64,000 bases of DNA, from NCBI GenBank assembly GCA_030267565.1, contig BRXU01000005.1, positions 5,657,501 to 5,721,500 of the forward strand, read 5' to 3'. Positions 35,191 through 45,755 of this stretch are shown here, piece by piece (within the stretch, counting starts at the first letter, position 1; every line of letters starts with the position of its first letter). This DNA comes from Pleodorina starrii (taxonomy: Eukaryota; Chlorophyta; Chlorophyceae; Chlamydomonadales; Volvocaceae). Position numbers and translations under genes: made by a program. The notes under the pieces are model-generated. The model was given only the letters and a program-made list of their open reading frames with translations, searched no databases and was not told the DNA's origin.

Positions 35191-35537
35191 AGGACGTGTT
35201 CACATGTGGGCGAAACCGAGGTCGGATTGAAAGTCGGCTTCGGGGCGTCCCAGCGAATCCTGTTCATATCACCAGGCTTTTAACATGCATCGCGGAAAGT
35301 TCGGCTCACGCTTTTCGTAAACCTAATTATTACATTAGAATAAATGATTTTTTTAGACGCAGGTTTGAGAATTGGTTCTTTTCAATACGTTGTTTCCAGT
35401 CCAATCCAAGCGAATCCAGGCGAAACCGGCCCAATCGGCCCCCCCAGACCCGGATTGGGATTCGACCCGGTTTCGCACCAATCCAAGGTCGGCTTCGCAC
35501 GAATCCGCCCGGATTCGCTCACATGTGAACACAGCCT
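35191..35537. mobile_element. Miniature inverted-repeat element (MITE), 347 bp
   Basis: The left end reads AGGACGTGTTCACATGTGGG and the right end, inverted, reads AGGCTGTGTTCACATGTGAG, followed on both sides by GCGAA. The interior has no open frame of note but many gattcg/gaatcc-type short repeats. TACCC occurs next to or within 2 bp of both ends and may be a remnant target duplication. Confidence 0.7.
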
Positions 35538-35795
35538 TACCCGATTTCAGAATAACCGCTACAGGTATCCGATTCTCAATGCCCCGGAAACAGAGCCGGG
35601 TAGTCGATAATACTAAACGGTTACGCAAATTTGTTTTTCCGTTACATGTCGCCGTGCCGTGTCACGGTATCGGATACCCGAAGCCGACCCCCGTGAGTAT
35701 CCTCTGGTTACCCTGCGTGTCTCCCCCAGCACGCTCGATCGGAGGCTCTCGGCCCTGCTCCGCTGCCGCATTCCTCAGGAGCCCGCCCGCTGTAG

Positions 35796-35796
35796 C

Positions 35797-35839
<43 letters not shown>

Positions 35840-35840
35840 G
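35796..35840 (+). repeat. (CAA)14 microsatellite
   Basis: Fourteen CAA units followed by CAG, in the intergenic interval downstream of the PUB-domain gene. Confidence 0.9.
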
Positions 35841-36116
35841 TCGTTACACTCTTGGGTGGAATGTGGACTATATCCATGCGTTGCGCATGTCCTCCAAAAG
35901 CCCCTTTGCTCCTCAGCCCACTCACGCACAAAACTTGGACAGCTTGACGCGGTGTGCACATCACATTGGTCCAGCCGGCTGCACATCTCCCCGCGGCTCT
36001 CCTGCCTCCTTACACGGTATGCCACCCGCCACTACCGCCCACTCGGGCGCACACCTTGTACCGGTACCTTCGGCGATGCGTGGACACACTGAGCAACCCA
36101 AACGACCCGTGCACAC

Positions 36117-36152
36117 CATCCATCCATCCATCCATCCATCCATCCATCCATC
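36117..36152 (+). repeat. (CATC)9 microsatellite
   Basis: Nine tandem CATC units about 80 bp beyond the stop codon of the PUB-domain gene, on its 3' side. Confidence 0.9.
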
Positions 36153-36234
36153 AGAACACGCTAATTGTGAACACGGACGGAAGGGCCCTCGCATCCCGGA
36201 ACGCATTCGGCTTGTCAGTTACGGTAGACATCTG

Positions 36235-39200
36235 CTACCGCGCCTTGGGAGGCGCGGGGCTCCGTGCCGCCGGCGACGAAGACGGCCCCGCCGCGGTGCC
36301 GCGCGCCGCTGGCGGCGGCGGCGGCGGCGACGGCGCCGCCGCCATCATCTCCGCGCGCTGGCGCCGCTCCGCCTTGTCCTCCTCGATTGCTAGCCGGATG
36401 CGCTCCTTCTCGGCGGAGTCGTGATGGAGCTTCTCCTCGCGCTCCTTGCGCTTTTTCTGTCCGTGAGCGGCGTGGGTGCGTTTCCACCACCAGCCAGGAG
36501 GCGCCAAGGAATGTGGATTGAGCGAGTCATGCGGTACATCATAACATCAAGCTGGGAACAAGATAGACGTCGGTGCGGCGGGGTCGGCACCTACCGCCAG
36601 CACACTAGTGCTCCTGTCCACTTAATACCCCCCCCCCCCGCATCCTAGTGCCCAGAAAGATGCACAGGGCGCGATCGAGGCATGCGACCGCGATACGCGG
36701 GTCGCTTCCCATCGGCGGCGGACCGGCGCCAACCACAACCACGTACGGTGCAGTACGGCATTTCGACGTGACCCACCTCGGCTTTTTCGTGCACGGTTTG
36801 GAGCGCTCGCTCCGTCAGGTGAAGGGCCTCCTTCAGAACCCTGGGGGGTACGGCAGGTGGCAGCAGAACGGTGTGCCTGGTTCGTTAATTTGTGCCGTTC
36901 TTGCCGTGACACATGCTTCGGCAGGGGGCTGGGCCTTTGCGGCGGGAGCAGCCGAGGAGGGCTGCACGCAGTGTGACCGCATGCCGGCGTGGAGGTGGGC
37001 GGCCTTGCCGCGTACCTGTACGGTATCTGCCGTGTACCTGTACGGTACCTGCCGTGTTCCTGTACGGTATCTGCCGTGTACCTGTACGGTACCTGCCGTG
37101 TACCTGTACGGTACAACCGTTGACAGCGCTCGTCACGCAAACGCGACCGCGAGCCACCCTGACCCCATCGCGCCGTGGTCGGCTACCGCGCACTTCAAGA
37201 GCCAGATACGGTACCGCAGCGATGCAGCAAACCGACATCGACCCCTCCCCTGGATGACCGTCTGGCAATACACACCACACGTGCCGCCTTTCGGCCGACC
37301 CAACCTCACGTGCTCCCAGACCCTCGCAACACTAATTGGCACTAATTGGCAACGGCGGACGGACCCGCATGCGGCATCAGGCATCGGGGGGCATCATTCA
37401 TCTGTGCAGCGCTGCAGCCCGCACCCGGACGGCCCGCGTTGATTGAGGGGCTCAAACACTCAAATGCCCCATCCTTCGCCACAATTGCCGAACCAGCCGT
37501 GCCAGGCCGGATGGCCCGCCGGCTCTACCCCTGCGGGGGCCTGGAGCCCACTGTAACAATACGTCAATACCTACAAGCAGCGGCCCCAGCCGCCCAGCGC
37601 CCAGCCCTACGCAACTCCACGCCGTTCGGGCACCGTCTGACACCGTTGAACCTCCATTCGGCGGTTCACTGCAACCCTCCCTTCAACCCCTTGAGCCCCA
37701 TCCCCGCACCCCTCAGCCAGCCGCCCACTGAACCTTCGAAGTGCCCCACTGACCCCAGTGCCCCACTCATCCCCCGCAGCCTACCAGCCCCCGCCTCCCG
37801 AATCCCACCCCTCCCAGCTCCCACCCGCTCTCACCCGAACCGCACACTGTCGGGCGCCGCGTCGAACACCCAATACTTCTCCATTTCGATAACCTGCGGT
37901 GCGGGCGGGCGGGCGGGCGAGCATTCCCTCTTTGCGGCGCACAGTAGTTTGCTGCGGGAAGGTTTGTTCTGGGCTCCGTGAGGCGCCATGTTTCGATTTG
38001 GTCTTTCTGTCTCTGCTGGGCCTCGCTGTTGGGTTACCGAATCCGTTGATGGTTGGCTCTAATACCGGTCAACTAACACCGGCTGGTGCAAGGCCCGTTG
38101 GCTCGCTGGCTTTACATTTTTAGTCTGCCGGCCCACTGCAATACGCACGACTTGGCAGGTACCGGTACGGTATCGCTGACTCACCCGCGGCACCCATCCC
38201 GCGTGCAGTAGCAGGTCCTCGCCCCCCTTGACGACCAGGACCGTGTTCTTGAGCGTGTTGCTAACGGCCTTAACCTGTGGGGGAGCGTGGAGGATGCGGA
38301 GTGCGACAGGCACGGGAAGGCGTGTGGAGGAGGATGCGGGAGGGTGGGCGGGGGGATAAAACCGCGGGTGCGGGTTCGGGGAAACAGCGTGTGTGCTGTG
38401 TATGTGGTTTGATCCCAACGGGTCAGGCTCTCAGGCAGCAGCCTGTGAACAGATAGGGAAGCCCACAGAGTGCGGCCCAGAGTGCGGGCTGGGACATGCG
38501 TCAAGACCTGCAGGCCAGTGCAAACGCAGGGCGGCCGATAGTAAGCGCCAAGCTCTGGCAAGAGGCCGAGGTAGGACTGAGCCATATCAGCACCTCCGCG
38601 AACGGCTCCGTACACGCACTGGATGGGTTCAAGGATCGATGGCGCATGAAAGCGCCTTGAATACCGCATGGCTGTCGGAGGCAGCGGCGCCATTACGTCC
38701 TCTCCCTGCGCGCTTCTCTGGCTCCCCTGGTTCGAGATTCGTCCACCCACGACACATGCCGTACAATGGAATTTAAACGCCTCCCCCGTCACATCCCCGT
38801 CACATCCCCGTCACCACACTACTGCACCTTGCGGTATTTCTCCTCGTTCGGGTTGTTGACGACGTTGCTGAACAGCTGCAGCCGGGTCGCGTCACGACAG
38901 GAAACACTGTCAGTCAAGGACGTCCGAAGCTCAAGAGCTAAGAACGGCACCTCCCGGCGGCCGCACCATTCGATGTGAGCTTGCGCCCTGGCTGTTGCGC
39001 ACGAGAACACGCTGTCTCGATGTTGGAACACTACCCCAGAGAAACACATCCTATAGTCGTCCTTGGGAGGGTTGTTCCAAACGCGCTGCAACCCTTTCAC
39101 CTTGATGCACGTCGCTAGACACGCCTCGATGTTGATAGGGTTGTTGTGAAAGTAATCGAGGACTCGGTCTTCGAGATGGGAGCTAAACTTTCGACGACCC

Positions 39201-39325
39201 TCCAGGACCATCTGATGATCTATTTTTTGCTTCGCAATGTCTATTGAACATTCGTGGTCAACGCGCGCTATAGCTGAGAGTCCAGCGTGCCCTAGGGACG
39301 TCCTAGTAGGCGATGTCTCGGTCAT
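36235..39325 (-). CDS. PUB-domain protein, 310 aa, five exons
   Basis: Exons 39325-38828, 38274-38185, 37893-37835, 36840-36777 and 36456-36235 join in phase (933 bp, ATG to TAG). Residues about 155-196 carry a clear PUB/PUG core: LQLFSNVVNNPNEEKYRKVK, then KNTVLVVKGGEDLLLHAGW. PUB domains bind the C-terminal tail of the p97/Cdc48 ATPase and are found in peptide N-glycanase, UBX-domain and related cofactors. A second, weaker PUB-like stretch lies earlier (CLATCIKVKGLQRVWNNPPK, then DDYR). The C-terminus is a charged coiled coil (KEREEKLHHDSAEKERIRLA) of the type that precedes UBX domains, then Pro/Ala-rich sequence and a stop. No UBX or transglutaminase domain is present. Introns are long and carry a 21-bp minisatellite. 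The role in Cdc48-linked protein turnover is inferred from the domain only. Confidence 0.88.
37014..37115 (+). repeat. 21-bp minisatellite of GTACGGTA type
   Basis: Five copies of a unit like CCTGTACGGTATCTGCCGTGT in an intron of the PUB gene. The unit contains the GTACGGTA motif that is scattered widely through the window. Confidence 0.85.
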
Positions 39326-40624
39326 CGGTGTTATAGTTCCGTTAAGAGAACGCGCGTTGCTGGACACAGTTTCCTTCTAGAAGACTAGAGATTTGGTAGA
39401 AATTCCAGTTCTTCTACAAACTGGAGAAGCGAATGACATGCAATGAGTCCAGCGATACTGTCTTCGGCTCTTCCTGTGGTCCAAGTTCTTTATAGGCTCG
39501 GTACGTGACGTGGCAATGACAACAAGGAGGGGGTAATTGTTATAAGGATGACTGCGAGGAGTGTCTCATACGCCGCTTCGGGCAAAATGCAGAAGAAAGT
39601 GTGATCGACCGTTGCGACCGTTGCGATCGTTGCTCATTGCCGACCGGGAAGGGACCGTGACGCCCACAAGTGGGTGATGACTGATGCGTCATAAGTAGCT
39701 AAGCAAACGCAAAAAACACACTGGTAGACAGCGATTATGGCAAAGGAGAAGTTCCTGTCGCACTTGCACGACTGCTCCACTTGCACCCGCACGCACCAGC
39801 TCCCGAGTTCCCACAGGATTCCTGCCGTTATAATGCACCGTGGACACAACTCACGCACACAGCCTGGGCCCCTGGCGAACATCCGTACGTAATTACCAAA
39901 GTCACGCCACGATACCCCGCCATGATGCTGACATGTTCCCACCAATCCTGAGACGTGACGTAAGGGTACCATTAGACGTACGACCCGCACGGCATATGCT
40001 GACGTTGCGCCCACCTTGGGCGAGCGAATCGTGAACGACATATATGGCAAGTTTTCAAGAACTTACAACGATCAGGCCATGCGTACGGCCAGCCCAGCTG
40101 TGCCAGCGGCTCTCCACCCCGCCGATGTTGTGGGGAGTACCCTTGCGAAGCACGCATAAGGACACAACCTGTTCCCTTCCATACACCTGAAGTCCCGAAC
40201 TTGAACCATCGCCGTAGGGCGATATGGCCAGGTATCGTACCAGGAGGAGGCATTGCGAACACGGAGAAACCCCAGCAACGTCCCCCCACCCCCGCCTGGC
40301 GGCCGACAGCCGCAACAGCAAACCCTTTTTCACAGATTTATCAAACATTTTCACCCCCTTGTTATGCACCTACACCACACGCACGAACCAAAAAAGCGAG
40401 CCAAAATGAGCAACCGGAAAGGCGTCCGGAGGCGGGAGTACCGGCCTACAGTCGAAAATCGCGGCAGCTGCAATAGCGTTTTCACAGACTGTAACAAGGA
40501 CGAAGCTTCAGTCCATAGCCCCATGCCGCACTCCAACCGCTGACTCACTCACTCACACCCTGCCTAAGAACCGGCAGCTCACTTTTTCACACTGCTGACG
40601 CTGCGCATAGGCCACCAAGGCTCC
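39326..40624. other. Intergenic between PUB and F-box-like genes
   Basis: Holds the 5' side of the minus-strand PUB gene and the 3' side of the minus-strand F-box-like gene. No ORF with motifs, no repeat of note. Confidence 0.4.
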
Positions 40625-41941
40625 CTAGCTGCTGTCGCTGCTGCTGCTGCTGTCGGTGTCGTCGCCTTCCCGGAACAGAGTGAAGCCCGGCGCGTGCAAC
40701 TCCTCCAGAAGTGGACACGTCGCCATCAGGTCCTGCTCGAAAATGATCAGCCCCCCGCCCTCGCGCCCACCCTCGCTTCCACCCCCGCCCCCACCTCCGC
40801 CCCCACTACCCGCACCCACATCCAGCAATAGCCGCCGCAGCGCCGCCGGGCCCGGCCGACCCACCAGGCTACGCAGGATCCTGTTTAACCAATCCGAATC
40901 CGACCGGACGCCCTCAAGGGCCCTCGGCCCCAGCCGCAACTCCAGCTCCCAGCCGCCAGACACACCCGCACCCGTGCCTGCACCTGCACCCGTGCCTGCG
41001 CCCGCGCCCGCTCCTGCTGCTGCGCCCGCGCCTGCTCCTGCTCCTGCTGCTGCGCCTGCCCCCGTGCCTGCCCCCGTGCCTGCACCCGCGCCTGCGCCTG
41101 CGCCGTTGAATTTCACTGGAAGGGACCCGGGAGCGCGAGACAGGCGGCCGTTGGCGCCGTGGAAGCCGTGAGAGGATGACAAGGCGTCGTACAGCAGCCG
41201 CGGCAGGCCGCCGTGCGACCAGGGTGGCGGGTCGTACAGCACCAGTCGCTCCAGGGAGGTGGGCAGCAGCGGCAGCAGTGCGCGCAGGTCGTCTAGGTGG
41301 GAGGCGGCGGCGAGGCGAAGCTCCCGGAGGTTCGGGCAGGCGCGAGCGATGGCCTCTGCGATGGCGAATTCGGAAACGACGTAGCCGGGCAGGGTGAGCT
41401 TTCGCAGGCCGGGGCAGTGCATGCCGGGGTCGCTGCTGCTGCTGCTGCTGCTGTTAATATGGTGGTGGTTGTGGCTGCTGGTGCCGTTGCTGCTGCTGCT
41501 GCCTTGGTGGTGGTAATGGTGGTGGTGGTGGTGGAGGCCGTAGTGCCGCTGCAACACAGACAGGGAGGCGCTGTCGGCTTTGTCGCTGAGACCTATCACG
41601 CTGTCCAGGATGGCGCCTGTGATTCTGATCATTCGGCGGATGAGTTCGGAGTCGCGGTGTTGGGGCTCTCGCACAGGCAGCACAGCGAGTTCTCGCGGCG
41701 GGCACGCGCGCGCAGCCATGAACGCCAGAAAGTGGTCGAGGTTGAATCCTGTTTCAGGGATGCGGATGTCCAGGGCCCAAGGCTGGGTGTCGAAGGCAAG
41801 CCGCAGGCCGCGCGATGCGCCGCGCACGCCAATCGCCTCGCTGGCGGTCAGGGAGCTGCAGATGCGATGCAGGAGCTGCGGAAAGGCATCAATCGTAAGC
41901 TGAAGCTTCGGGAGCAATTCGTTGTTGTCGGCGTTCTCCAT
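40625..41941 (-). CDS. F-box/leucine-rich-repeat-like protein, 438 aa, intronless
   Basis: One uninterrupted frame from ATG (41941) to TAG (40625). Residues about 18-50 (FPQLLHRICSSLTASEAIGV, then RGASRGLRLAFD) resemble an F-box: hydrophobic helix, then a conserved-looking R-x-x-S-R-x-L-R. Residues about 180-245 resemble leucine-rich repeats (CPGLRKLTLPGYVV, CPNLRELRLAAASHLDDLRA, LERLVLYDPP), and LRRLLLDVG and CPLLEELHAPG recur near the C-terminus. F-box proteins with LRRs usually act as substrate receptors of SCF ubiquitin ligases; that role is inferred. Long inserts break the repeats: a His/Ser run near 137-175, an Ala/Gly/Thr run near 280-325, a Gly run, and a terminal SSSSSDSS. Absence of introns is unusual for this window and may reflect retroposition. 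Confidence 0.75.
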   Translation of the reverse strand: MENADNNELLPKLQLTIDAFPQLLHRICSSLTASEAIGVRGASRGLRLAFDTQPWALDIRIPETGFNLDHFLAFMAARACPPRELAVLPVREPQHRDSELIRRMIRITGAILDSVIGLSDKADSASLSVLQRHYGLHHHHHHYHHQGSSSSNGTSSHNHHHINSSSSSSSDPGMHCPGLRKLTLPGYVVSEFAIAEAIARACPNLRELRLAAASHLDDLRALLPLLPTSLERLVLYDPPPWSHGGLPRLLYDALSSSHGFHGANGRLSRAPGSLPVKFNGAGAGAGAGTGAGTGAGAAAGAGAGAGAAAGAGAGAGTGAGAGTGAGVSGGWELELRLGPRALEGVRSDSDWLNRILRSLVGRPGPAALRRLLLDVGAGSGGGGGGGGGSEGGREGGGLIIFEQDLMATCPLLEELHAPGFTLFREGDDTDSSSSSDSS

Positions 41942-43477
41942 TTCCTATCGGTTGACGAAGCTAAAAAAACGTCCGGATCTGTCTCAGTACTTGTTGAAGC
42001 TCCAGCATGCTATATAAGATGTAAGCGTTAATATGTCTTATATCTGCTGCTGGTCGATTCCGGTACCTTCCGGGTTTCCCGTCCCTGTCGTACAGCTTCC
42101 ATACATGTGAGGACGCCCAATTGATTGAGGGTGTTTCTATGGGCCAGCAGAAGCCACATTCTACGTTATAATAAACAAATTACAGAGGAGATGGATAACA
42201 GCTACATAGTGTGATCGCACCCTCTGGTGGGCCCAATGTCCAATAAAACATCTAGACCCGGCAACTAACCAGTTCACCGGCAAAATCGCGTCATTAGGGG
42301 TGTTTGTATGGGCCAGAAACCATATTCTACGGAAGCTAATTATTTCTATGGAGATGCTCGTCCCGTTGCGCCTGGCGGGCAAGCCCTGCGTAACTGCCCC
42401 CCCTTGAGAACCAGCACAAGGCGACGTAAACGTGCTCCTTCACGCTGAGGCCACGGTTTCCAGACCGCTCCAAATCTGATTTCTAGGCGTTCATAAAAAC
42501 AGCGCTTGTACGGGCTCTACTCGCTTTCTACGTAGGAGGTAGAAGCACCCGTAACCAAAAGTCATAGAAACACCCCTGTCGTGCGAGGACGCTGGGGTTG
42601 ATTTGACGAATTGAAGCTCTGAGGGGCATTACCAGCTCGACCTCGTAACACACGTGCTGCTCAAATTCGCCACTCAGTCGCTGCTTAAGCCGCCGCCGCC
42701 CCGCTGCGCTTAAAGTGCACGGCGGCAGCCCTAGTGGCCCGCAGGATGCCGCGCCCCACCCGGCCGAACGGTAGGGAAGGTGGTGGGGGACGCAGGAGAC
42801 GTCGAACTGGCCCCCATAATAACCACCTCGCACGCATCCCACGGTATATTCAAATCAGATCCTTTCGGATCCCACAGGATCCAAACGGATCCAAACGGAT
42901 CGCACGGATCCCCAACGGGGTATCCAAATCAAAACCTTCCAGGTGCAAGCGTGACAGCTCCAAACCGCGCATTCAGCAAAAATGTACGACAGTTTGCAAA
43001 AAAACAACACTGCTGCGATATGAGCTACCGGTATAATGACATCGGTATTTATGCTGCCGCCTGAATGCGAGGTTCAGAGCTGTCACACTTTCCCGCACAA
43101 CCCACCGTCTTGACAAACCCTGAGTATCAGTTGCCCAGGGAAATGCCTCACAGCTGGAAACTGGGATGCCACCAAGTGCACCAACGTGTGCGCATTCAAA
43201 CACGCTACCGCTACGTTCGTGCCTCACGCACACGATAAATATTTTGCTTTCTGTGTGCTGCTTTCTATGCAATACTGGTTGTAATAATCGTCGCGCTCGC
43301 ACAGCAATCGTCAGGGCGTTTCCAGGGTGTTTACAAACACCCTGGAAAGAACACATGCGCACCGCGCCACACGCGCAACGCGGCGCGGCACGACAGAATC
43401 ACCCGCCGGCCCATGGCCCCATGCCTACGCGCGCAGTCCCCGGGTTGCCCCCTCCTCGGGTTGCTCTCCTCCTCCAC
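41942..43477. other. Intergenic with hAT-like miniature ends and a coding-like relic
   Basis: Three related ends occur: GAGGGTGTTTCTATGGGCCA near 42129, TAGGGGTGTTTGTATGGGCC near 42293, and the inverse of CAGGGGTGTTTCTATG near 42560-42576. They look like hAT-type termini of nested or broken miniature elements. Next to the last one, the minus strand at about 42590-42730 encodes RRRLKQRLSGEFEQHVCYEV and VMPLRASIRQINPS, which reads like a host exon cut by the element. Clustered GGATCC sites with AAACGGATCC repeats lie at about 42860-42920. Confidence 0.4.
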
Positions 43478-45152
43478 CTACGCCTTGCGCGTGTGCACGC
43501 TCGTGTACGACACTGTACGGCCGCCGACCGTGACCGAGCTGACCACGTGCAGCTCGTCCTGGCCCACCAGCCGGAACTCGTCCAGCCCCTCTCCGCGATA
43601 CGGCTCGTCCCAGCGCAGCCGCAGCAGCGGCGTGCCATCGTCTCGGAGCGCCAGCGCGCCACGGCATGTGCCTGATTAGGAGACACACAGACGCGTAACC
43701 ACACACCCTGTATATTAAGTATACATAGCGTTTTCTCATTTTGGAGCGCTTTTCTTTTCTTTCCTGGAAAATCATGGGAACGCCCTCATAACACGCACAC
43801 ACACATACATACATACAACCAAGCACACACAAACACCCAAAGACACACATGAAGTGCGTGTGTGTATGTTACATGGTTACATGCAGTGTGCTGTGTGGAA
43901 GCGCGACGCCTCACGGATCCCTTGGGCATGGGTCATGAAGCGGCTTCGGTTCACTTCACCTCACATGAATGCACTCACCGAAGCGGAGGTCGCGGCGCAT
44001 GTTGGACGCCTCTTTGCCGTCGAGCGGGTATGACTCGTTGATCTACGAGCAGGTGAGCAGGTGAGCGGGAGGAAAGACAAGAGGGGAGAAAATCCCTTGC
44101 GCCGAACGAAACTGTGCCGCAACAAACCACCCATGCATGGCAAGGCACCGCTTTGGGGTTCCGATTACACGAGGATGGCAGGTAAGGAGGATGCCTGCCC
44201 GGTGAAGATGCCTGCCGTCGTTCCTCCCCTCTTTCACCACCCCTCGACGCCGTCTCCGTCCCTTCGCTGCGGTATCTTTGGGTTACTTTTACCCCTCTTT
44301 CGCATGGCGCGCGCGCTTCGGTGCGCGAGTACGCGCCACCACTTGGTGCCCGGGGCAGCATCCCATCCCTGCGCGTTTGCTCTCTTTTGAACACGCTACA
44401 TGTAACATGTTACGTGTGAAGTCTTGCACACGGGCGCCCGCAGGCCCTGCTGCTCATGATCAGCGGTGGCACAGGCGGCACGCATGCCGGCACAGAGCTT
44501 GCTATGCTCATAGCATCCCAGGGGGGCGTCGAAAAGAACGGACCCCGGCCGCCAGGGCACTTCACGCCGCGTTGCCTGCTCGAGGGCAGGGCGGAATGGC
44601 AGTCGCTGCCTGTGCCCTCAAGCGCCTGACTCCGGGAAGGGGATCTTTGAAAGAAATTGTCCGGGATGGCGCGGAGCAGGTTCACGCGATTCCGGCAGCC
44701 GGAGTCGGCATGGGAGCCCAGGGGGCTCCTGCTTTCTCCCCTCCCCCCACCCCATGTCGTTTGTGGCCCCGACTTATTGCTGGGCTGAATTCCATGTCTC
44801 GTATGATGCCGCCCTGATACCGCGGCCCCAGAGATATACAAGTGGCATTGGGCTTGAGTCCAAGTCGCGCGCACGCTGTGCGCACCTTGACTATCGGTAC
44901 CACGGAGAAAACGCCCATTCGGAAGGTGGAGCCGTCAACCGCAATTTCGCAACCGCGAATGAGCTTGATGCCCTCCTTAACAAGGCCCGACAGGCCCACG
45001 AGGTTCGCGACCGCGTCCATCGAAGTGCTCCTGCTCATGTCCTTCTGCCAGGTACCAGTGATCTTTGTGTTTACTGCCTGACCTCGGCATTTCAGTGATC
45101 TTCTACTCATATGGCTTCCCACAGTGGGGCAGGGTCTCCCGCGAAGCAGCAT
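43478..45152 (-). CDS. Calycin-like (lipocalin/FABP-type) protein, 174 aa
   Basis: Exons 45152-44886, 44042-43979 and 43671-43478 join in phase (525 bp, ATG to TAG). An N-terminal stretch rich in Arg, Ser and Lys with almost no acids (MLLRGRPCPTVGSHMSRRSL) looks like a plastid transit peptide. The mature part starts near ITGTWQKD, the G-x-W signature of calycins, and continues as alternating strands: EIAVDGSTFRMGVF, MRRDLRFGTCRGALALRDDG, LDEFRLVGQDELHVVSSVTV and SYTSVHTRK. A single small beta-barrel that binds a hydrophobic ligand is the best structural guess; the ligand is unknown. The first in-frame ATG is used; an upstream extension would need a GTG start. It is divergently arranged with the 45756 gene over a 603-bp shared region. 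Family assignment is inference from the G-x-W motif and strand pattern. Confidence 0.72.
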
Positions 45153-45755
45153 CGCTGTCGCTATTATTTGTCCTTGCGAAATGCGTTGGGAACTAGCCGG
45201 CCTGGACGTAGACGTGACGGAATTAAATGGCACCCTGTAATAGTTGTACCGGCCAGCGTTCGGTGCACCACTTCTGCCCTTTCATAAGGATATATCTCAA
45301 ATATCCTTCTGTTACTCGTACAGTTTTGTGCCGTACAAACTGTAGTATCGAAGGGAAGGGCGACTCCGTGAACGCCGAACCGCAAACCTCCGCCTGCCGG
45401 ATCATTTGCTCCACTTTGAAGGATACTCTCTGGCCACCAGAGACCCCAACACCACAATCCGGTGGTTCTTGAGCGCCATCAGCTCCGGGCAGAGGAAAGA
45501 CGAAAGAGGCCAACATACCCTCCTGCCGCGCCTTGATGGTCATTGGTATATCCAAACAGCCTGCGGGGTATCACATCAATAACTGCACTCCACCTACCAC
45601 TGCTGGTAGATTTGAGCCGTTGCAAATGCTGTTTTCCGTTGTACGGAATGCGGAGCCGCGATAGAAGCCTGGATTTTAACATTTTATATGTTGATCGCTT
45701 AAACCTGACGGAAGTGTGGAGTTTGAGCATAATTGTGCCGGATTGTGCTATAAAG
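45153..45755. promoter_or_regulatory. Shared upstream region of a divergent gene pair
   Basis: The 603 bp between the start codons of the minus-strand calycin-like gene and the plus-strand 372-aa gene must hold both promoters. A CTATAAAG lies at 45748-45755, directly before the ATG of the plus-strand gene. That is too close to serve as its TATA box unless translation begins further downstream. Confidence 0.5.

Noticed and set aside
45748..45755. TATA box of the 372-aa gene
   Set aside because: It directly abuts the chosen ATG, so it cannot direct a transcript containing that start. It is probably chance, though a downstream start would revive it.
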